A DNA stretch of 64,000 nt. It comes from Lactobacillus selangorensis (lineage in GTDB: Bacteria; Bacillota; Bacilli; Lactobacillales; Lactobacillaceae). Shown in pieces: positions 1 to 8,532 of this stretch (position 1 is the stretch's first letter; every line of letters starts with the position of its first letter). The notes beneath the pieces were generated by a model. The model saw nothing but the letters and a program-made list of their open reading frames with translations, was not told the DNA's origin and did not search any database. Made by a program: the position numbers and the translations under genes. The stretch spans positions 124,001 to 188,000 of the forward strand of contig NZ_JQAZ01000002.1 of NCBI RefSeq assembly GCF_001437205.1, written 5' to 3'.

Positions 1-15
1 GAAAGGGGAATAAAT

Positions 16-1200
16 GTGCAAAAAAAACTAAAACTGAAATGGTTATTGGCCGGAAGTTTGTTCAGTAACATCGGCAATAGTTTCATTTGGCCGCTGACCA
101 CGGTCTACATGCATGAACGACTCAAGGAAAGCCTGGTCGTCGTTGGGATCGTCCTCCTATTCAACTCGCTCGCCAGCATTCTGGGAAACTTCGTTGGCGG
201 GCGCCTGTTCGATAAAATCCAGCCTTACAAAATTATTTTAGCGGCGATCGTAACGGCGGGCATCCCGATGATCATCCTGATCTTTTCAAATGGCTGGCCT
301 GTCTTTCCAATCCTGCTGATTATCATCGGATTCGGCAATGGGATTATTCTGACGCTATTGAACTCGCTGGGGACGACGATTCAAGACAAAGACGGCCGGT
401 ATGTTTTCAACATGCTGTACTTCTTCCAAAATCTCGGCAATGTGATCGGGACATCGATGGTCGGCTTCATCTACGGCTACAGCTTCTCGCTCTTATTTGT
501 GATTGCGGCCACACTCTATTTCCTGTTCTTTATTGTGGCGTCCCGCACCTATCGGGTCACGATTCCACGCAAGAAGCCGGCGGTCAAAAAACAAACCGGC
601 AAACCGCAGAAGATGCCCCGTCCGAATATGATTCTGATCTACATTTTCGGAATCACTTTGTTCATCGTCTGGATGGCTTATGAACAGTGGCTCAGCAACT
701 TATCCGTCTACATGACCGACCTCAAGATTCCGCTGCGCAACTACAGTTTATTGTGGACGATTAACGGCGGCTTGATTGTATTGACCCAGCTGTTCATCAA
801 CTGGAACGACGGACGCATCCTGAAAAATATCTATCATCAGATTTACTTAGGATTCCTGCTCTGTGTCAGTTCGTTCGGGATTTTATTATTCGCACATCAG
901 TATTGGCAGTTTATTCTGGCAATGTGCGTCCTGACCTTGGGTGAATCAGCCGCCTTTCCATCCGTTCCAGCGTTGGTCAACGACTTATCGCCGTACAACG
1001 AAAAGGGACATTATCAAGGTCTAATCAGTGCCTTCCCTGCTTTGGGACGTGCGCTGGGCCCCTTGGCAGGCAGTCTGCTGATTGAACACGGCAGTTACAA
1101 ACTGCTGTTCATCGTCTGCATGGCTGTGATGCTGGTCTTCATAGCAATTACCCAATTTGTCACTTTCCGGCTCAAGAACAAAATCAAAGTTTATGAATAA
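16..1200 (+). CDS. MFS family transporter
   Basis: Twelve-helix major facilitator carrier of 394 residues, the usual length for the family. It starts at a GTG seven bases after a good Shine-Dalgarno (gaaagggg at 1-8); an ATG two bases earlier is out of frame. Seen in the protein: hydrophobic segments throughout, a glycine-rich loop between helices 2 and 3 (GNFVGGRLFDK, a version of the MFS A motif), and a basic central loop around residues 180-205. The substrate cannot be told from sequence; drug or small-metabolite efflux is a common role in this family. It is followed at once by a strong terminator, so it ends a transcription unit whose upstream part lies outside the window. Confidence 0.85.
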   Translation: MQKKLKLKWLLAGSLFSNIGNSFIWPLTTVYMHERLKESLVVVGIVLLFNSLASILGNFVGGRLFDKIQPYKIILAAIVTAGIPMIILIFSNGWPVFPILLIIIGFGNGIILTLLNSLGTTIQDKDGRYVFNMLYFFQNLGNVIGTSMVGFIYGYSFSLLFVIAATLYFLFFIVASRTYRVTIPRKKPAVKKQTGKPQKMPRPNMILIYIFGITLFIVWMAYEQWLSNLSVYMTDLKIPLRNYSLLWTINGGLIVLTQLFINWNDGRILKNIYHQIYLGFLLCVSSFGILLFAHQYWQFILAMCVLTLGESAAFPSVPALVNDLSPYNEKGHYQGLISAFPALGRALGPLAGSLLIEHGSYKLLFIVCMAVMLVFIAITQFVTFRLKNKIKVYE

Positions 1201-1202
1201 AC

Positions 1203-1241
1203 AAAAAAGGTCCGCAACATCACTGTTGCGGACCTTTTTTT
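1203..1241. terminator. Bidirectional intrinsic terminator
   Basis: Hairpin with arms GGTCCGCAAC and GTTGCGGACC flanked by A-run and T-run. It sits between the MFS gene and the small convergent gene at 1253-1402 and can serve both. Confidence 0.9.
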
Positions 1242-1252
1242 AATAGATCAGA

Positions 1253-1402
1253 TTATTTGTCTTCATTTTGGAGCTTTTCAGCTTCGGCATCGATCGTTTC
1301 AAAGCCAGACTTGCCATCCTTCTTCTTCGGATTCTTAGCACGATCTTCTTCAGCTTTTTGGATCATAGCTTTCTTTTGTTCTTTGCTTAACTTTTGTGCC
1401 AT
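1253..1402 (-). CDS. Small highly charged conserved-type protein
   Basis: A 49-residue open frame on the minus strand, starting with ATG at 1402 after a purine-rich GGGAAGAGG site. The product begins MAQKLSKEQKKAMIQKAEED and is very rich in lysine, glutamate and aspartate, with no hydrophobic segment, so it should be soluble and mostly helical or disordered. It ends ten bases before a terminator that fits the minus strand. I do not recognise a named family. Clean start, codon use like its neighbours and its own terminator argue that it is a real gene rather than a chance frame. It is convergent with the MFS gene and divergent from ackA. Confidence 0.7.
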   Translation of the reverse strand: MAQKLSKEQKKAMIQKAEEDRAKNPKKKDGKSGFETIDAEAEKLQNEDK

Positions 1403-1513
1403 CACTGTGTCGCCTCTTCCCAAAAGAAATTATATTTAACTTTACAGTGATAATTATAACGCTAAATTTAAAAAGTGAAGCAATTTTCCATCCATTTTAT
1501 CTCCAACCAGCAA

Positions 1514-1543
1514 TTGCTTTTTTGCAAAGGCTCCAGTATGATA
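1514..1543 (+). promoter_or_regulatory. Probable ackA promoter
   Basis: TTGCTT (1514-1519), an 18-base spacer and TATGAT (1538-1543). Transcription would begin near 1550, just upstream of the cre site. Confidence 0.5.
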
Positions 1544-1577
1544 ATGATGACTATAAGATAAATGCTTCAGTTCTTCA

Positions 1578-1589
1578 TAAGCGCTTACT
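1578..1589 (+). promoter_or_regulatory. Catabolite-responsive element (cre) of ackA
   Basis: TAAGCGCTTACT matches the core of the CcpA consensus (WAARCGYTTWCW) at every position; only the outer TG is missing. It lies 36 bases before the ackA start, downstream of the predicted promoter, a place where CcpA would be expected to block rather than activate. Confidence 0.65.
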
Positions 1590-1625
1590 TATGAAACTAT
1601 TTTTTACGGATAAGGAGTTCATTAC

Positions 1626-2822
1626 ATGTCCAAAGTACTCGCCATCAACGCCGGAAGTTCATCGCTAAAATGGAAATTATTTGAAATGCCTGCCGAAACG
1701 GTTATCGCCAAGGGAGACGCCGATCGTCTCGGTCAGCCGCTAGGTACTGTCTCGCTGACGTATCAAGGGCGGCGCACGACCCAAGAGCTGGCCATCCCTG
1801 ATCACCAGGTCGCAGTGGAAATCCTGCTTGACCAGCTGCTCTCGGCTAAAATCATTACTCGTTTCGATGAAATCGACGGGGTCGGCCATCGTGTGGTGGC
1901 CGGCGGTGAAATTTTCAAGCATTCGACGTTGGTCGACGAAAAGGCACTCACTCAAATCGAATCACTGGCCGAATATGCACCACTGCATAATCCGGCTGAG
2001 GCAGCCGGCATTCGGGCTTTCATGAAATTACTGCCGGATGTGCCGGAAGTGGCTGTTTTTGATACTTCTTTCCACCAAACTTTAAAACCCGTCAATTATT
2101 TATACAGCCTGCCCTACGATTATTACGAGCAATACGGTGCCCGCAAATTCGGCGCTCACGGGACTAGTTACCGTTACGTGTCGCAGCGAACAGCCGAATT
2201 ACTGGACCGGCCATTAGCCGATCTGAAGATGATTGTGGCCCACCTTGGTAATGGGGCTTCCCTTGATGCAATCGCAGACGGCAAATCGGTCGATACCAGC
2301 ATGGGCTTCACCCCATTATCCGGGATTACCATGGGGACTCGTTCCGGCGATATTGACGCTTCATTAGTGGCTTTTCTAGTTCAAAAGCTTGGGATTTCAA
2401 GTGACCAGATGATCGATATTTTAAATACCAAATCAGGTGTCTTAGGAATCTCTGGAATTTCCTCCGATATTCGTGATTTGCTGGACGCTGAAAAAGCCGG
2501 CGACAAACGGGCCCACTTGGCACTCGACATCTTTGTCAATCGAATCATTAAATACGTCGGTTCGTATGTGGCCCTTCTCAAGGGGCTCGATGTGCTCGTC
2601 TTTACGGCTGGAATTGGAGAAAATGCACCGGCAATCCGCAGCCGCATCGTCAACCAGCTCAGCTACTTCGGCATCAAGCTCGATGAAGCTGAAAATGCCG
2701 CCGATGTGGATCATGAACAAATTATCAGCACGCCCGATTCCAAAGTGACCGTCATGGTCGTGCCGACAAATGAAGAACTGATGATTGCACGTGATGTCGT
2801 CCGATTGGGACAATTAGTTTAA
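1626..2822 (+). CDS. ackA: Acetate kinase
   Basis: Converts acetyl phosphate and ADP to acetate and ATP in the cytoplasm. The 398-residue length is standard. Diagnostic segments are present in order: NAGSSSLKWKL at residues 7-17, the VAHLGNGAS phosphate loop near 205, SGITMGTRSGDID near 235, FTAGIGENAP near 325 and a PTNEELMIARD C-terminus. Start ATG at 1626 has a good AAGGAG eight bases upstream. It stands alone between a cre-bearing promoter and a terminator. In this window it would receive acetyl phosphate from the pyruvate oxidase at 11.5-13.3 kb, which is frameshifted here, so phosphotransacetylase or phosphoketolase elsewhere may be the main source. Confidence 0.97.
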   Translation: MSKVLAINAGSSSLKWKLFEMPAETVIAKGDADRLGQPLGTVSLTYQGRRTTQELAIPDHQVAVEILLDQLLSAKIITRFDEIDGVGHRVVAGGEIFKHSTLVDEKALTQIESLAEYAPLHNPAEAAGIRAFMKLLPDVPEVAVFDTSFHQTLKPVNYLYSLPYDYYEQYGARKFGAHGTSYRYVSQRTAELLDRPLADLKMIVAHLGNGASLDAIADGKSVDTSMGFTPLSGITMGTRSGDIDASLVAFLVQKLGISSDQMIDILNTKSGVLGISGISSDIRDLLDAEKAGDKRAHLALDIFVNRIIKYVGSYVALLKGLDVLVFTAGIGENAPAIRSRIVNQLSYFGIKLDEAENAADVDHEQIISTPDSKVTVMVVPTNEELMIARDVVRLGQLV

Positions 2823-2828
2823 TAAATC

Positions 2829-2860
2829 ATAAAAGCCTTCGCCATGGCGAAGGTTTTTTC
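2829..2860. terminator. Bidirectional terminator ackA / ROK kinase
   Basis: AGCCTTCGCCATGGCGAAGGT hairpin with an A-run before and a T-run after; placed between two convergent genes. Confidence 0.85.
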
Positions 2861-2866
2861 ATATGA

Positions 2867-3793
2867 TTAGATATTATGATTTTCCTGTGTCAGTAAATTA
2901 TACATGGCACCGTACAGGTTGGCATCGTTATGCAGCTGCCCCGCTACAATATTCGGACGGTAGATTGTCTTTTCGAGCTGCGGCCAGGAGGACGTGTTGA
3001 GGTCGTACTGGCGATTGATTTCCGTCAGCAGGCGCTGTTCGGATGAAATCCCGCCGCCGATACTATAGGTATCCAAATCGAGAACGGTCTGGACATTCAA
3101 AACAAGGGCGGCGACATCACGGGCGTACGTTTCAAAAATAGTTTTGACACGAGGATCGCTGTCATTGATGGCCTTGAAGGCGGCAAAACCGTCGTCTTTG
3201 TTGGCATCGTTATTGATGGCGTGATTGACAGCTTGGATCATATCGACAGCCGATGAATTATTGGAAATAAACTGATCGGTGCGCTTTTTGGCATCCATAT
3301 CGGTAATCATGTAGCTGAGTTCGCCGGCTAAGAAACGGCGACCCCGATACAAACGATCATTTAGAATGATCCCGCCGCCGACCGCAGTTCCTAAGACAAT
3401 AACAGCACCGTTATGAACATCTTTCAAACTGCCCCGCCAAGCTTCGGCCAAAGCGGCACATTTGCCATCATTTTCAACGGCAATCGGTGTGTTTTCATAC
3501 TGTTCGCCGAAAGTTCGCTTCACATTGAGTCCATCAAGGTAGGGCAGACTGCCGCCGACATGGATAATCCCCTGCTTGCGATCGATGCGGCCAGGCGAAC
3601 TAAATGCGATCCCGTCCAACTTCGTACCGCCAAGTTTATTGATAATCTGTTCGACGGCATTGATAAAGTCCTGCAGCCCATTGTCCCCAGTGGGTGAATC
3701 GACTGCGCCTTTGTTGCTCAAATTATATTTGTCATCGAACAAGCCGTATTTAATCTGCGTCCCGCCGATATCGATACCCAAATAAGTTGCCAT
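2867..3793 (-). CDS. ROK family sugar kinase
   Basis: Predicted ATP-dependent sugar kinase of 308 residues. Residues 5-16 show the ATP-binding DIGGTQIKYGLF, and VENDGKCAALAEA (about residue 105) carries the catalytic aspartate followed by GTAVGGGIIL. The usual ROK zinc motif (CxCGxxGCxE) is absent: the region after GELSYMITD has no cysteines. That makes a standard glucokinase less likely; cysteine-free ROK kinases include beta-glucoside kinases, but the substrate is open. Start ATG 3793 follows GAAGGTGAAGG. It is divergent from the hydroxyacid dehydrogenase gene, with about 120 bases between them. Confidence 0.85.
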   Translation of the reverse strand: MATYLGIDIGGTQIKYGLFDDKYNLSNKGAVDSPTGDNGLQDFINAVEQIINKLGGTKLDGIAFSSPGRIDRKQGIIHVGGSLPYLDGLNVKRTFGEQYENTPIAVENDGKCAALAEAWRGSLKDVHNGAVIVLGTAVGGGIILNDRLYRGRRFLAGELSYMITDMDAKKRTDQFISNNSSAVDMIQAVNHAINNDANKDDGFAAFKAINDSDPRVKTIFETYARDVAALVLNVQTVLDLDTYSIGGGISSEQRLLTEINRQYDLNTSSWPQLEKTIYRPNIVAGQLHNDANLYGAMYNLLTQENHNI

Positions 3794-3914
3794 AAACCTT
3801 CACCTTCCCTTTCCATGACTTATGTCTTAATTATAAAAAGTTTAAGCAGTAAAGGTTAAATTGTGACTCGCAAATGCGTTAAAATGAGGCAAACAAGGAA
3901 AGAAGGTTCTTTTT

Positions 3915-4862
3915 ATGACACAACAAAAAGTAATCATTCCGAATACACTCGCACAAGCTGGACAGGAGCTCCTGACCGCACATGGCTATGCCATTATTCC
4001 TGTCAACGAAAACGAGCCGAGCGATATTATTGAAAAAGGGCGGGATGCCGATGCCATTATTTTAACGGCGGCCCCATTCTCAAACGACACAATTGCGGAG
4101 TTGCCGCACTTGAAGATCATCGCCCGCCACGGTGTCGGCCATGACAATGTCGACAGCCAGTACGCCGCTGCCCATGGCATCTGGGTCACCAACACTCCTT
4201 TGGCCAACGCGACCACAGTGGCTGAAACAACTTTAGCCGATATTTTATTACTGTCGAAACATCTCTATCATGATACCGAAGCCATGCGGCATGGCGATTG
4301 GAACTATCCTCGTCACAATCCCGGCATGGACTTGATGCATAAAACGATTGGAATCATCGGTTACGGCCATATCGGCCAGCATGTGGCCCAGCTCGTCAGA
4401 GCTTTCAAATGCAACGTGCTCGTCTGGGATCGCAAGCCGAAAGAGATTGAATATGGCCGCCAAGTTGCTCGTGACGAAGTATTTGCTAAATCCGATTTTG
4501 TTACCACTAATCTGGCCGCTGTCCCAGCGACCATCCACAGTATCGGCGCCCATGAATTCGCTTTAATGAAAGCCAGCGCCTATTTTCTGAATTTGTCACG
4601 TGGTGCGATTGTCGATACCAATGCCTTGGTCGATGCTTTGGAAAATGAACAGATTGCCGGCGCCGCACTCGATGTCTTCGAAGAAGAACCACTCCCAATG
4701 GACAGTCCGTTGTACAAACTCGACAATGTTTTTTTGACGCCGCATATGGCCGCCAATACCACCGAAGCCGAAGAACGAATGGCAACAGGTGCCGCTTCCG
4801 AAGTCGATCGTGTCTTGTCTGGACAGGAACCGCAATGGCCGTTAAACACGCCGAAAAAATAA
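3915..4862 (+). CDS. D-isomer-specific 2-hydroxyacid dehydrogenase
   Basis: NAD-dependent oxidoreductase of the D-2-hydroxyacid dehydrogenase superfamily, 315 residues. The Rossmann motif GYGHIGQ is near residue 149. The catalytic arginine is in NLSRGAIVD, the glutamate in DVFEEEPL and the histidine in LTPHMAANT. The layout resembles phosphoglycerate dehydrogenase or hydroxypyruvate/2-ketoacid reductases without a regulatory domain; the substrate cannot be read from sequence. An AAAGAAGG site precedes ATG 3915. The next gene, ldhD, is a distant paralogue with quite different codon use and its own promoter-like sequence in the 75-base gap. Confidence 0.9.
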   Translation: MTQQKVIIPNTLAQAGQELLTAHGYAIIPVNENEPSDIIEKGRDADAIILTAAPFSNDTIAELPHLKIIARHGVGHDNVDSQYAAAHGIWVTNTPLANATTVAETTLADILLLSKHLYHDTEAMRHGDWNYPRHNPGMDLMHKTIGIIGYGHIGQHVAQLVRAFKCNVLVWDRKPKEIEYGRQVARDEVFAKSDFVTTNLAAVPATIHSIGAHEFALMKASAYFLNLSRGAIVDTNALVDALENEQIAGAALDVFEEEPLPMDSPLYKLDNVFLTPHMAANTTEAEERMATGAASEVDRVLSGQEPQWPLNTPKK

Positions 4863-4899
4863 AGTGCTTTTCCCCCTCCCTTTTTCTGTAAAATTCGTC

Positions 4900-4905
4900 T
4901 ATAAT
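4900..4905 (+). promoter_or_regulatory. Probable -10 box of ldhD
   Basis: Perfect TATAAT 33 bases before the ldhD start; no convincing -35 hexamer 17 bases upstream. Confidence 0.45.
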
Positions 4906-4937
4906 GGAAATATAATTGAAGAAAGAAGGAATAGAAC

Positions 4938-5945
4938 ATGAAGTTAATCGCTTACGATATTCGTGACGATGAACGTCCATATGCAGAAGCATGGGCAAAG
5001 GAACACAATGTTGATGTAACATTATTGTCAGACCAATTGACTGACAAGACTGTTGAAAAGGCTAAAGGCTACGATGGTATCAATGCATATCAGCAATTAC
5101 CATACACAGCTGGCGTCTTCGAAAAGATGAACGAATACGGCATCAAGTACATTTCATTACGTAATATTGGTACTGATAACGTTGATATCCCAGCTTTGAA
5201 GAAGGCCGGCGTTCGTTTAACAAACGTTCCTAGCTATTCTCCAGAAGCTATTGCCGAACTCGAAATGGCTGGCTTAATGATGTTACTCCGTCGCATGCCT
5301 GAATTCCGTACGAAGATTGCGCAAGGCAACTTCAGCTGGAAACCAGATATTGCCCGTGAATTACAAACATTAACAGTTGGTATCATTGGTACAGGCCGTA
5401 TCGGTCGTGCTGCATACAAGATCTATCATGAAGGTTTTGGTGCAAAGGTTATCGGCTACGATGTTTACAAGAACCCTGAATTAGACGCACAAGGCATCTA
5501 TGTTGACGATGTGAACGACTTGTTCAAGCAAGCTGATATCGTTACATTACATGCTCCTGCTACAAAGGAAAACTACCACACAGTTAACGCTGACACATTA
5601 GCAGAAATGAAAGATGGTTCTTACATCATCAACACTGCTCGTGGCGACTTGCTCGACAGCCAAGCATTACTTGACTCCGTTAAGTCCGGCAAGACTGCTG
5701 GTGCTTTCCTTGATGTTGAAGAAAACGAAGTTGGTATCTTCAACAACAAGTTCAGCAGCTTAGACGAAGTTGCTAAGAAGAACCCTGTCTTAGTTGACAT
5801 GATCAAGCAAGAAAACATCATTGTGACACCACATGTTGCCTTCTATACACACACTGCTGTTAAGAACATGGTTGACGATTCATTCGATGCCTTGAACAGC
5901 ATGGTTACAACAGGCAAGGCTGACACAGAAGTTAAATTCGACTAA
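4938..5945 (+). CDS. ldhD: D-lactate dehydrogenase
   Basis: Reduces pyruvate to D-lactate with NADH, regenerating NAD in fermentation. The 335 residues and overall layout match lactobacillar D-LDH. Motifs: ISLRNIGTDNVD near residue 75, Rossmann GTGRIGR near 153, catalytic arginine in NTARGDLLD, glutamate in DVEENEVG and histidine in VTPHVAFYTH. Codon choice is extreme (TTA, AAC, GGT, CGT preferred; hardly any CGG or CTG), unlike the flanking genes, as expected for one of the most expressed genes of the cell rather than for foreign DNA. AAGAAAGGA precedes ATG 4938. It is followed by its own terminator. Confidence 0.96.
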   Translation: MKLIAYDIRDDERPYAEAWAKEHNVDVTLLSDQLTDKTVEKAKGYDGINAYQQLPYTAGVFEKMNEYGIKYISLRNIGTDNVDIPALKKAGVRLTNVPSYSPEAIAELEMAGLMMLLRRMPEFRTKIAQGNFSWKPDIARELQTLTVGIIGTGRIGRAAYKIYHEGFGAKVIGYDVYKNPELDAQGIYVDDVNDLFKQADIVTLHAPATKENYHTVNADTLAEMKDGSYIINTARGDLLDSQALLDSVKSGKTAGAFLDVEENEVGIFNNKFSSLDEVAKKNPVLVDMIKQENIIVTPHVAFYTHTAVKNMVDDSFDALNSMVTTGKADTEVKFD

Positions 5946-5961
5946 TCTGCCAGTTTGCATG

Positions 5962-5997
5962 AAAAAGCCTTCCGAAAATTTTCGGAAGGCTTTTTTT
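5962..5997 (+). terminator. Terminator of ldhD
   Basis: AGCCTTCCGAAAATTTTCGG hairpin continuing to AAGGCT and a T7 run; its T-run overlaps the stop region of the convergent DedA gene, so it can act in both directions. Confidence 0.9.
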
Positions 5998-6649
5998 AGT
6001 CCATTTCTTTTTGTTTCACTTTTGTTTCATGTGAAACTTTTTGCTTAAAGCGTTTTTGATAAAATTGGTAGGCTCCGAAGAGCAGCAAGGCTGCAAATCC
6101 GATTGCAAACAGTAGTGAGAAATCGTCGAGATACTGGGCGACTTGATTCCAAGCCGAACCGGCTTTCTGACCGGCAAAAATCAGGACGACGTTCCAGATA
6201 AATGAGCCGACTGCCGTTAACAATATAAACGGCGTCAGCGGCATCTTTTCCATTCCTGCCGGCAGTGAGATTAAACTACGCACGACGGGTACGAATCGAC
6301 CGAAGAAGACGGCTTTGCGGCCATGTTTCTGTAAGAAACGGGCCGCCTTCTCAAAATCACTCATTTTCAGTCGCATCATGCGGCCAAAACGGGTATGAAC
6401 CAGCTTTTCTAAACGTTCAAGATTGAATAAATAACCGACCCAATAGAGGGCAAGTGCCCCGACGACGGCGCCGGCTGTGGCAGCGAGCGCACTGCCGAGC
6501 AGATTCATCTGTGTATGCAGCGTTAAATAACCGGTAAACGTTAAAATCAGTTCTGAGGGTAGCGGCGGGAAAATATTTTCGAGTGCAATCAATACAAACA
6601 CTCCAAAATAGCCAGCCTGGTCGAGAAAATGCAGCAAGGTTTGTTCCAT
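5996..6649 (-). CDS. DedA family membrane protein
   Basis: Integral membrane protein of 217 residues in the DedA/SNARE-associated family, whose members are linked to lipid carrier recycling and membrane homeostasis. Visible family marks are the N-terminal ENIFPPLPSE re-entrant segment (residues 24-33), the FGRFVPVVRSLISLPAGMEKM stretch across residues 115-135, and several hydrophobic segments. The C-terminal tail is strongly basic and polar. Start ATG 6649 is preceded by AAAGGATAACGACAA. It follows the ABC-F gene on the same strand after 60 bases and may be read through from it. Confidence 0.85.
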   Translation of the reverse strand: MEQTLLHFLDQAGYFGVFVLIALENIFPPLPSELILTFTGYLTLHTQMNLLGSALAATAGAVVGALALYWVGYLFNLERLEKLVHTRFGRMMRLKMSDFEKAARFLQKHGRKAVFFGRFVPVVRSLISLPAGMEKMPLTPFILLTAVGSFIWNVVLIFAGQKAGSAWNQVAQYLDDFSLLFAIGFAALLLFGAYQFYQKRFKQKVSHETKVKQKEMD

Positions 6650-6709
6650 TTGTCGTTATCCTTTCAACTTCAATAGTCCCATGAGAATAACATGCCAGTC
6701 CTGAAAAGG

Positions 6710-8245
6710 CTAATCTTTTTCATTCAGCTTACGTAATTGTTTAGAAACTGTTTGGAAACGTTCGACCAGTTCTGGAGTCGATTGTTCCGACAACTGGCCG
6801 AGCAGCGCCGTCTGTTCCATTTGCAGCTTCAGCTTTTGTTCGGCCGTTACTGTCGGCACTTCCTGCTTGGTGGTTGCCTGCTGCACATCCACCAAGTGTT
6901 TCTGTTTGATTTCAAAATGCTGGGTGCAGACTTTTTGAACCAGCTGCTGGTCATGCGAAACTAACAGAATGGTCCCCTGGTACCGCACCAGCAGGTCCTG
7001 CAAAGCTTCAATCGCCGGCAGGTCCAAGAAATTCGTTGGTTCATCAAGAATCAGTAAATTATGCGTCCCGACAAATAAACACGCTAATGCCAGTTTGACA
7101 CGTTCGCCGCCGCTTAATGAGGCCGCTTTTTCATTTAATTGCTGGGCCGTGAACCCGAGTTCGGCTAAAATCAGCCGAATCATTTCATCGGACTGGTCGG
7201 AATGAGCACGCGCATTGTCCCAGATTGATTGATTCAGGTCCTGCCGATCGAGCGACTGGCTGAAATAGCCGACCTGTGCCAATGGTGATAAATAGACCCC
7301 ATCAGGACGGTCCAAAATCGTTTGAATCAGCGTTGACTTGCCGGAGCCGTTTGGACCGGTAATGGCGACTTTAGCGCCGGCTCGAATAGCCAGGTTAACA
7401 TCCGTCAGTAAGTTTTTACCATTCCGGCTGACCTCCAAATGGGTCGTTCGGACTATCATGTTATGGCGGAGCTTCTGCTGCTGCGGCACGTTCATCGTAA
7501 TTTTTCGCTCGACATGCGGCTTGCGGATATGCGGCAGTTTGTCAATGCGGTGGTCGATTGCTTTGGCATTTTTTTGCAATTTGCTTTCGAGTACATGGGC
7601 ATACGGCGTATCATTTTTGATAATCTTGGCACCTTGCTCGTTGAAACTGACGTGAACCTTCTGTTCAGCTTGTTCCCGCCGTTTCTGAGCAGCTTCCTTC
7701 AGCTTTTTCTTGTGCCGCTGTTCCTGCTGGTAAGCCGTCGTTTGCTTCGCACGCCGAACTCTCTGCTCGTCCCGATACTGGCTGTAATTGCCCTGAAAGA
7801 CCGTCAAACTGCCCCGTTCAAGGACCCACAATTGCGTGGCGACGGCATCAAGAAAGGCCCGGTCATGAGAAATAAAAATAACTGCATTCGGGAACCGTTT
7901 CAGCTGTTTGATCAGCCGTTTACTGCGGCTCGGATCAAGATTGGCTGTTGGTTCATCTAATAACAATAAATCGGGCTGTTTCGCAAAAGCTTGATTCAGT
8001 AAGGCTTGTTCCTGCTGGCCGCCGCTTTGTTCGTCAGGATTTTTGATCTGCGGCACCATTTCAATAACGGCGGCATTCGTCTGGTCGTTTTGAAGCTGAT
8101 TCAGCAGCGTTGTTTTCCCAGCACCGTTGATTCCGATTAGACCGATGCGAGCATGCGGGGCCACCACTAATCGATCGATCGTAAATAATTCTTTGGTACC
8201 ATAGCTTTGGGTTAAATTTGTAAATTGGTAAGTTGGATTCGACAT
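6710..8245 (-). CDS. ABC-F family ATPase, antibiotic-resistance type
   Basis: Soluble protein of 511 residues with two ATP-binding domains and no membrane segment, the plan of ABC-F ribosome-protection factors. Domain 1: Walker A GINGAGKTT at about 38-46, signature SGGQQE at about 75 and Walker B LLLLDEPTANLD near 95. The distance from Walker A to signature is only about 30 residues, much shorter than in housekeeping ABC-F proteins. A long basic, coiled-coil-like linker (about 160-215) joins domain 2, with GPNGSGKST, LSGGERVKLA and LLILDEPTNFLD. ATG 8245 is chosen because AGGAG lies seven bases upstream. An upstream short frame plus terminator suggests drug-induced attenuation. Exact drug class is unknown. 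Confidence 0.85.
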   Translation of the reverse strand: MSNPTYQFTNLTQSYGTKELFTIDRLVVAPHARIGLIGINGAGKTTLLNQLQNDQTNAAVIEMVPQIKNPDEQSGGQQEQALLNQAFAKQPDLLLLDEPTANLDPSRSKRLIKQLKRFPNAVIFISHDRAFLDAVATQLWVLERGSLTVFQGNYSQYRDEQRVRRAKQTTAYQQEQRHKKKLKEAAQKRREQAEQKVHVSFNEQGAKIIKNDTPYAHVLESKLQKNAKAIDHRIDKLPHIRKPHVERKITMNVPQQQKLRHNMIVRTTHLEVSRNGKNLLTDVNLAIRAGAKVAITGPNGSGKSTLIQTILDRPDGVYLSPLAQVGYFSQSLDRQDLNQSIWDNARAHSDQSDEMIRLILAELGFTAQQLNEKAASLSGGERVKLALACLFVGTHNLLILDEPTNFLDLPAIEALQDLLVRYQGTILLVSHDQQLVQKVCTQHFEIKQKHLVDVQQATTKQEVPTVTAEQKLKLQMEQTALLGQLSEQSTPELVERFQTVSKQLRKLNEKD

Positions 8246-8306
8246 CAAATCACTCCTTTTGGTTTATTCGTCAGCGCTTAAAAGGATAAATGATTTTTCA
8301 ACGTAA

Positions 8307-8339
8307 AAAGCCTCCCATCACTCGTGATAGGAGGCTACG
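8307..8339 (-). terminator. Leader terminator (attenuator) of ABC-F gene
   Basis: AGCCTCCTATCAC / GTGATGGGAGGCT forms a 13-pair stem with a two-base loop followed by TTTTT on the minus strand. It lies between the promoter and the ABC-F start, so transcription of the gene must pass it. Confidence 0.85.
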
Positions 8340-8413
8340 CAAATAAAACCCGTTGGGGAATCAAGCAGCCATCAAATCCTACCTCGAGAAAACCATGCCA
8401 AAAGAAGCGTCAC

Positions 8414-8476
8414 TTAATGTGTGCTATCCTTCTGGTCTTGTTTTTTCAGTCGGCTTAGAATTTCATGTCTACCCAA
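8414..8476 (-). CDS. Candidate leader peptide of ABC-F gene
   Basis: Short frame of 20 residues (MGRHEILSRLKKQDQKDSTH) starting at TTG 8476, with a strong AAAGGGGTGA site four bases upstream and ending about 75 bases before the leader terminator. Within it an ATG at 8467 opens a second, out-of-frame three-codon frame (MKF stop); either could be the one translated. In known ABC-F and erm leaders, ribosome stalling on such a frame frees the downstream gene from termination. Location and site strength support a leader role; translation itself is inferred. Confidence 0.5.
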   Translation of the reverse strand: MGRHEILSRLKKQDQKDSTH

Positions 8477-8502
8477 TTCACCCCTTTCAAATTTCATGGA
8501 CT

Positions 8503-8532
8503 ACTGTATCATATCTGATTTTCATTTGTCAA
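8503..8532 (-). promoter_or_regulatory. Promoter of the ABC-F leader
   Basis: Consensus TTGACA (8527-8532), an 18-base spacer and TACAGT (8503-8508) on the minus strand. The -35 overlaps the last codons of the ribokinase gene. The transcript would start about 20 bases before the leader-peptide Shine-Dalgarno. Confidence 0.6.

Noticed and set aside
4507-5022. 171-codon open frame on the minus strand across the start of ldhD
   Set aside because: Antisense shadow of two well-supported dehydrogenase genes; its composition is rich in Arg/His/Cys and it has no ribosome site.
7439-7960. 173-codon plus-strand frame opposite the ABC-F gene
   Set aside because: Mirror of the ABC-F coding frame, low-complexity Phe/Leu content and no start signal.
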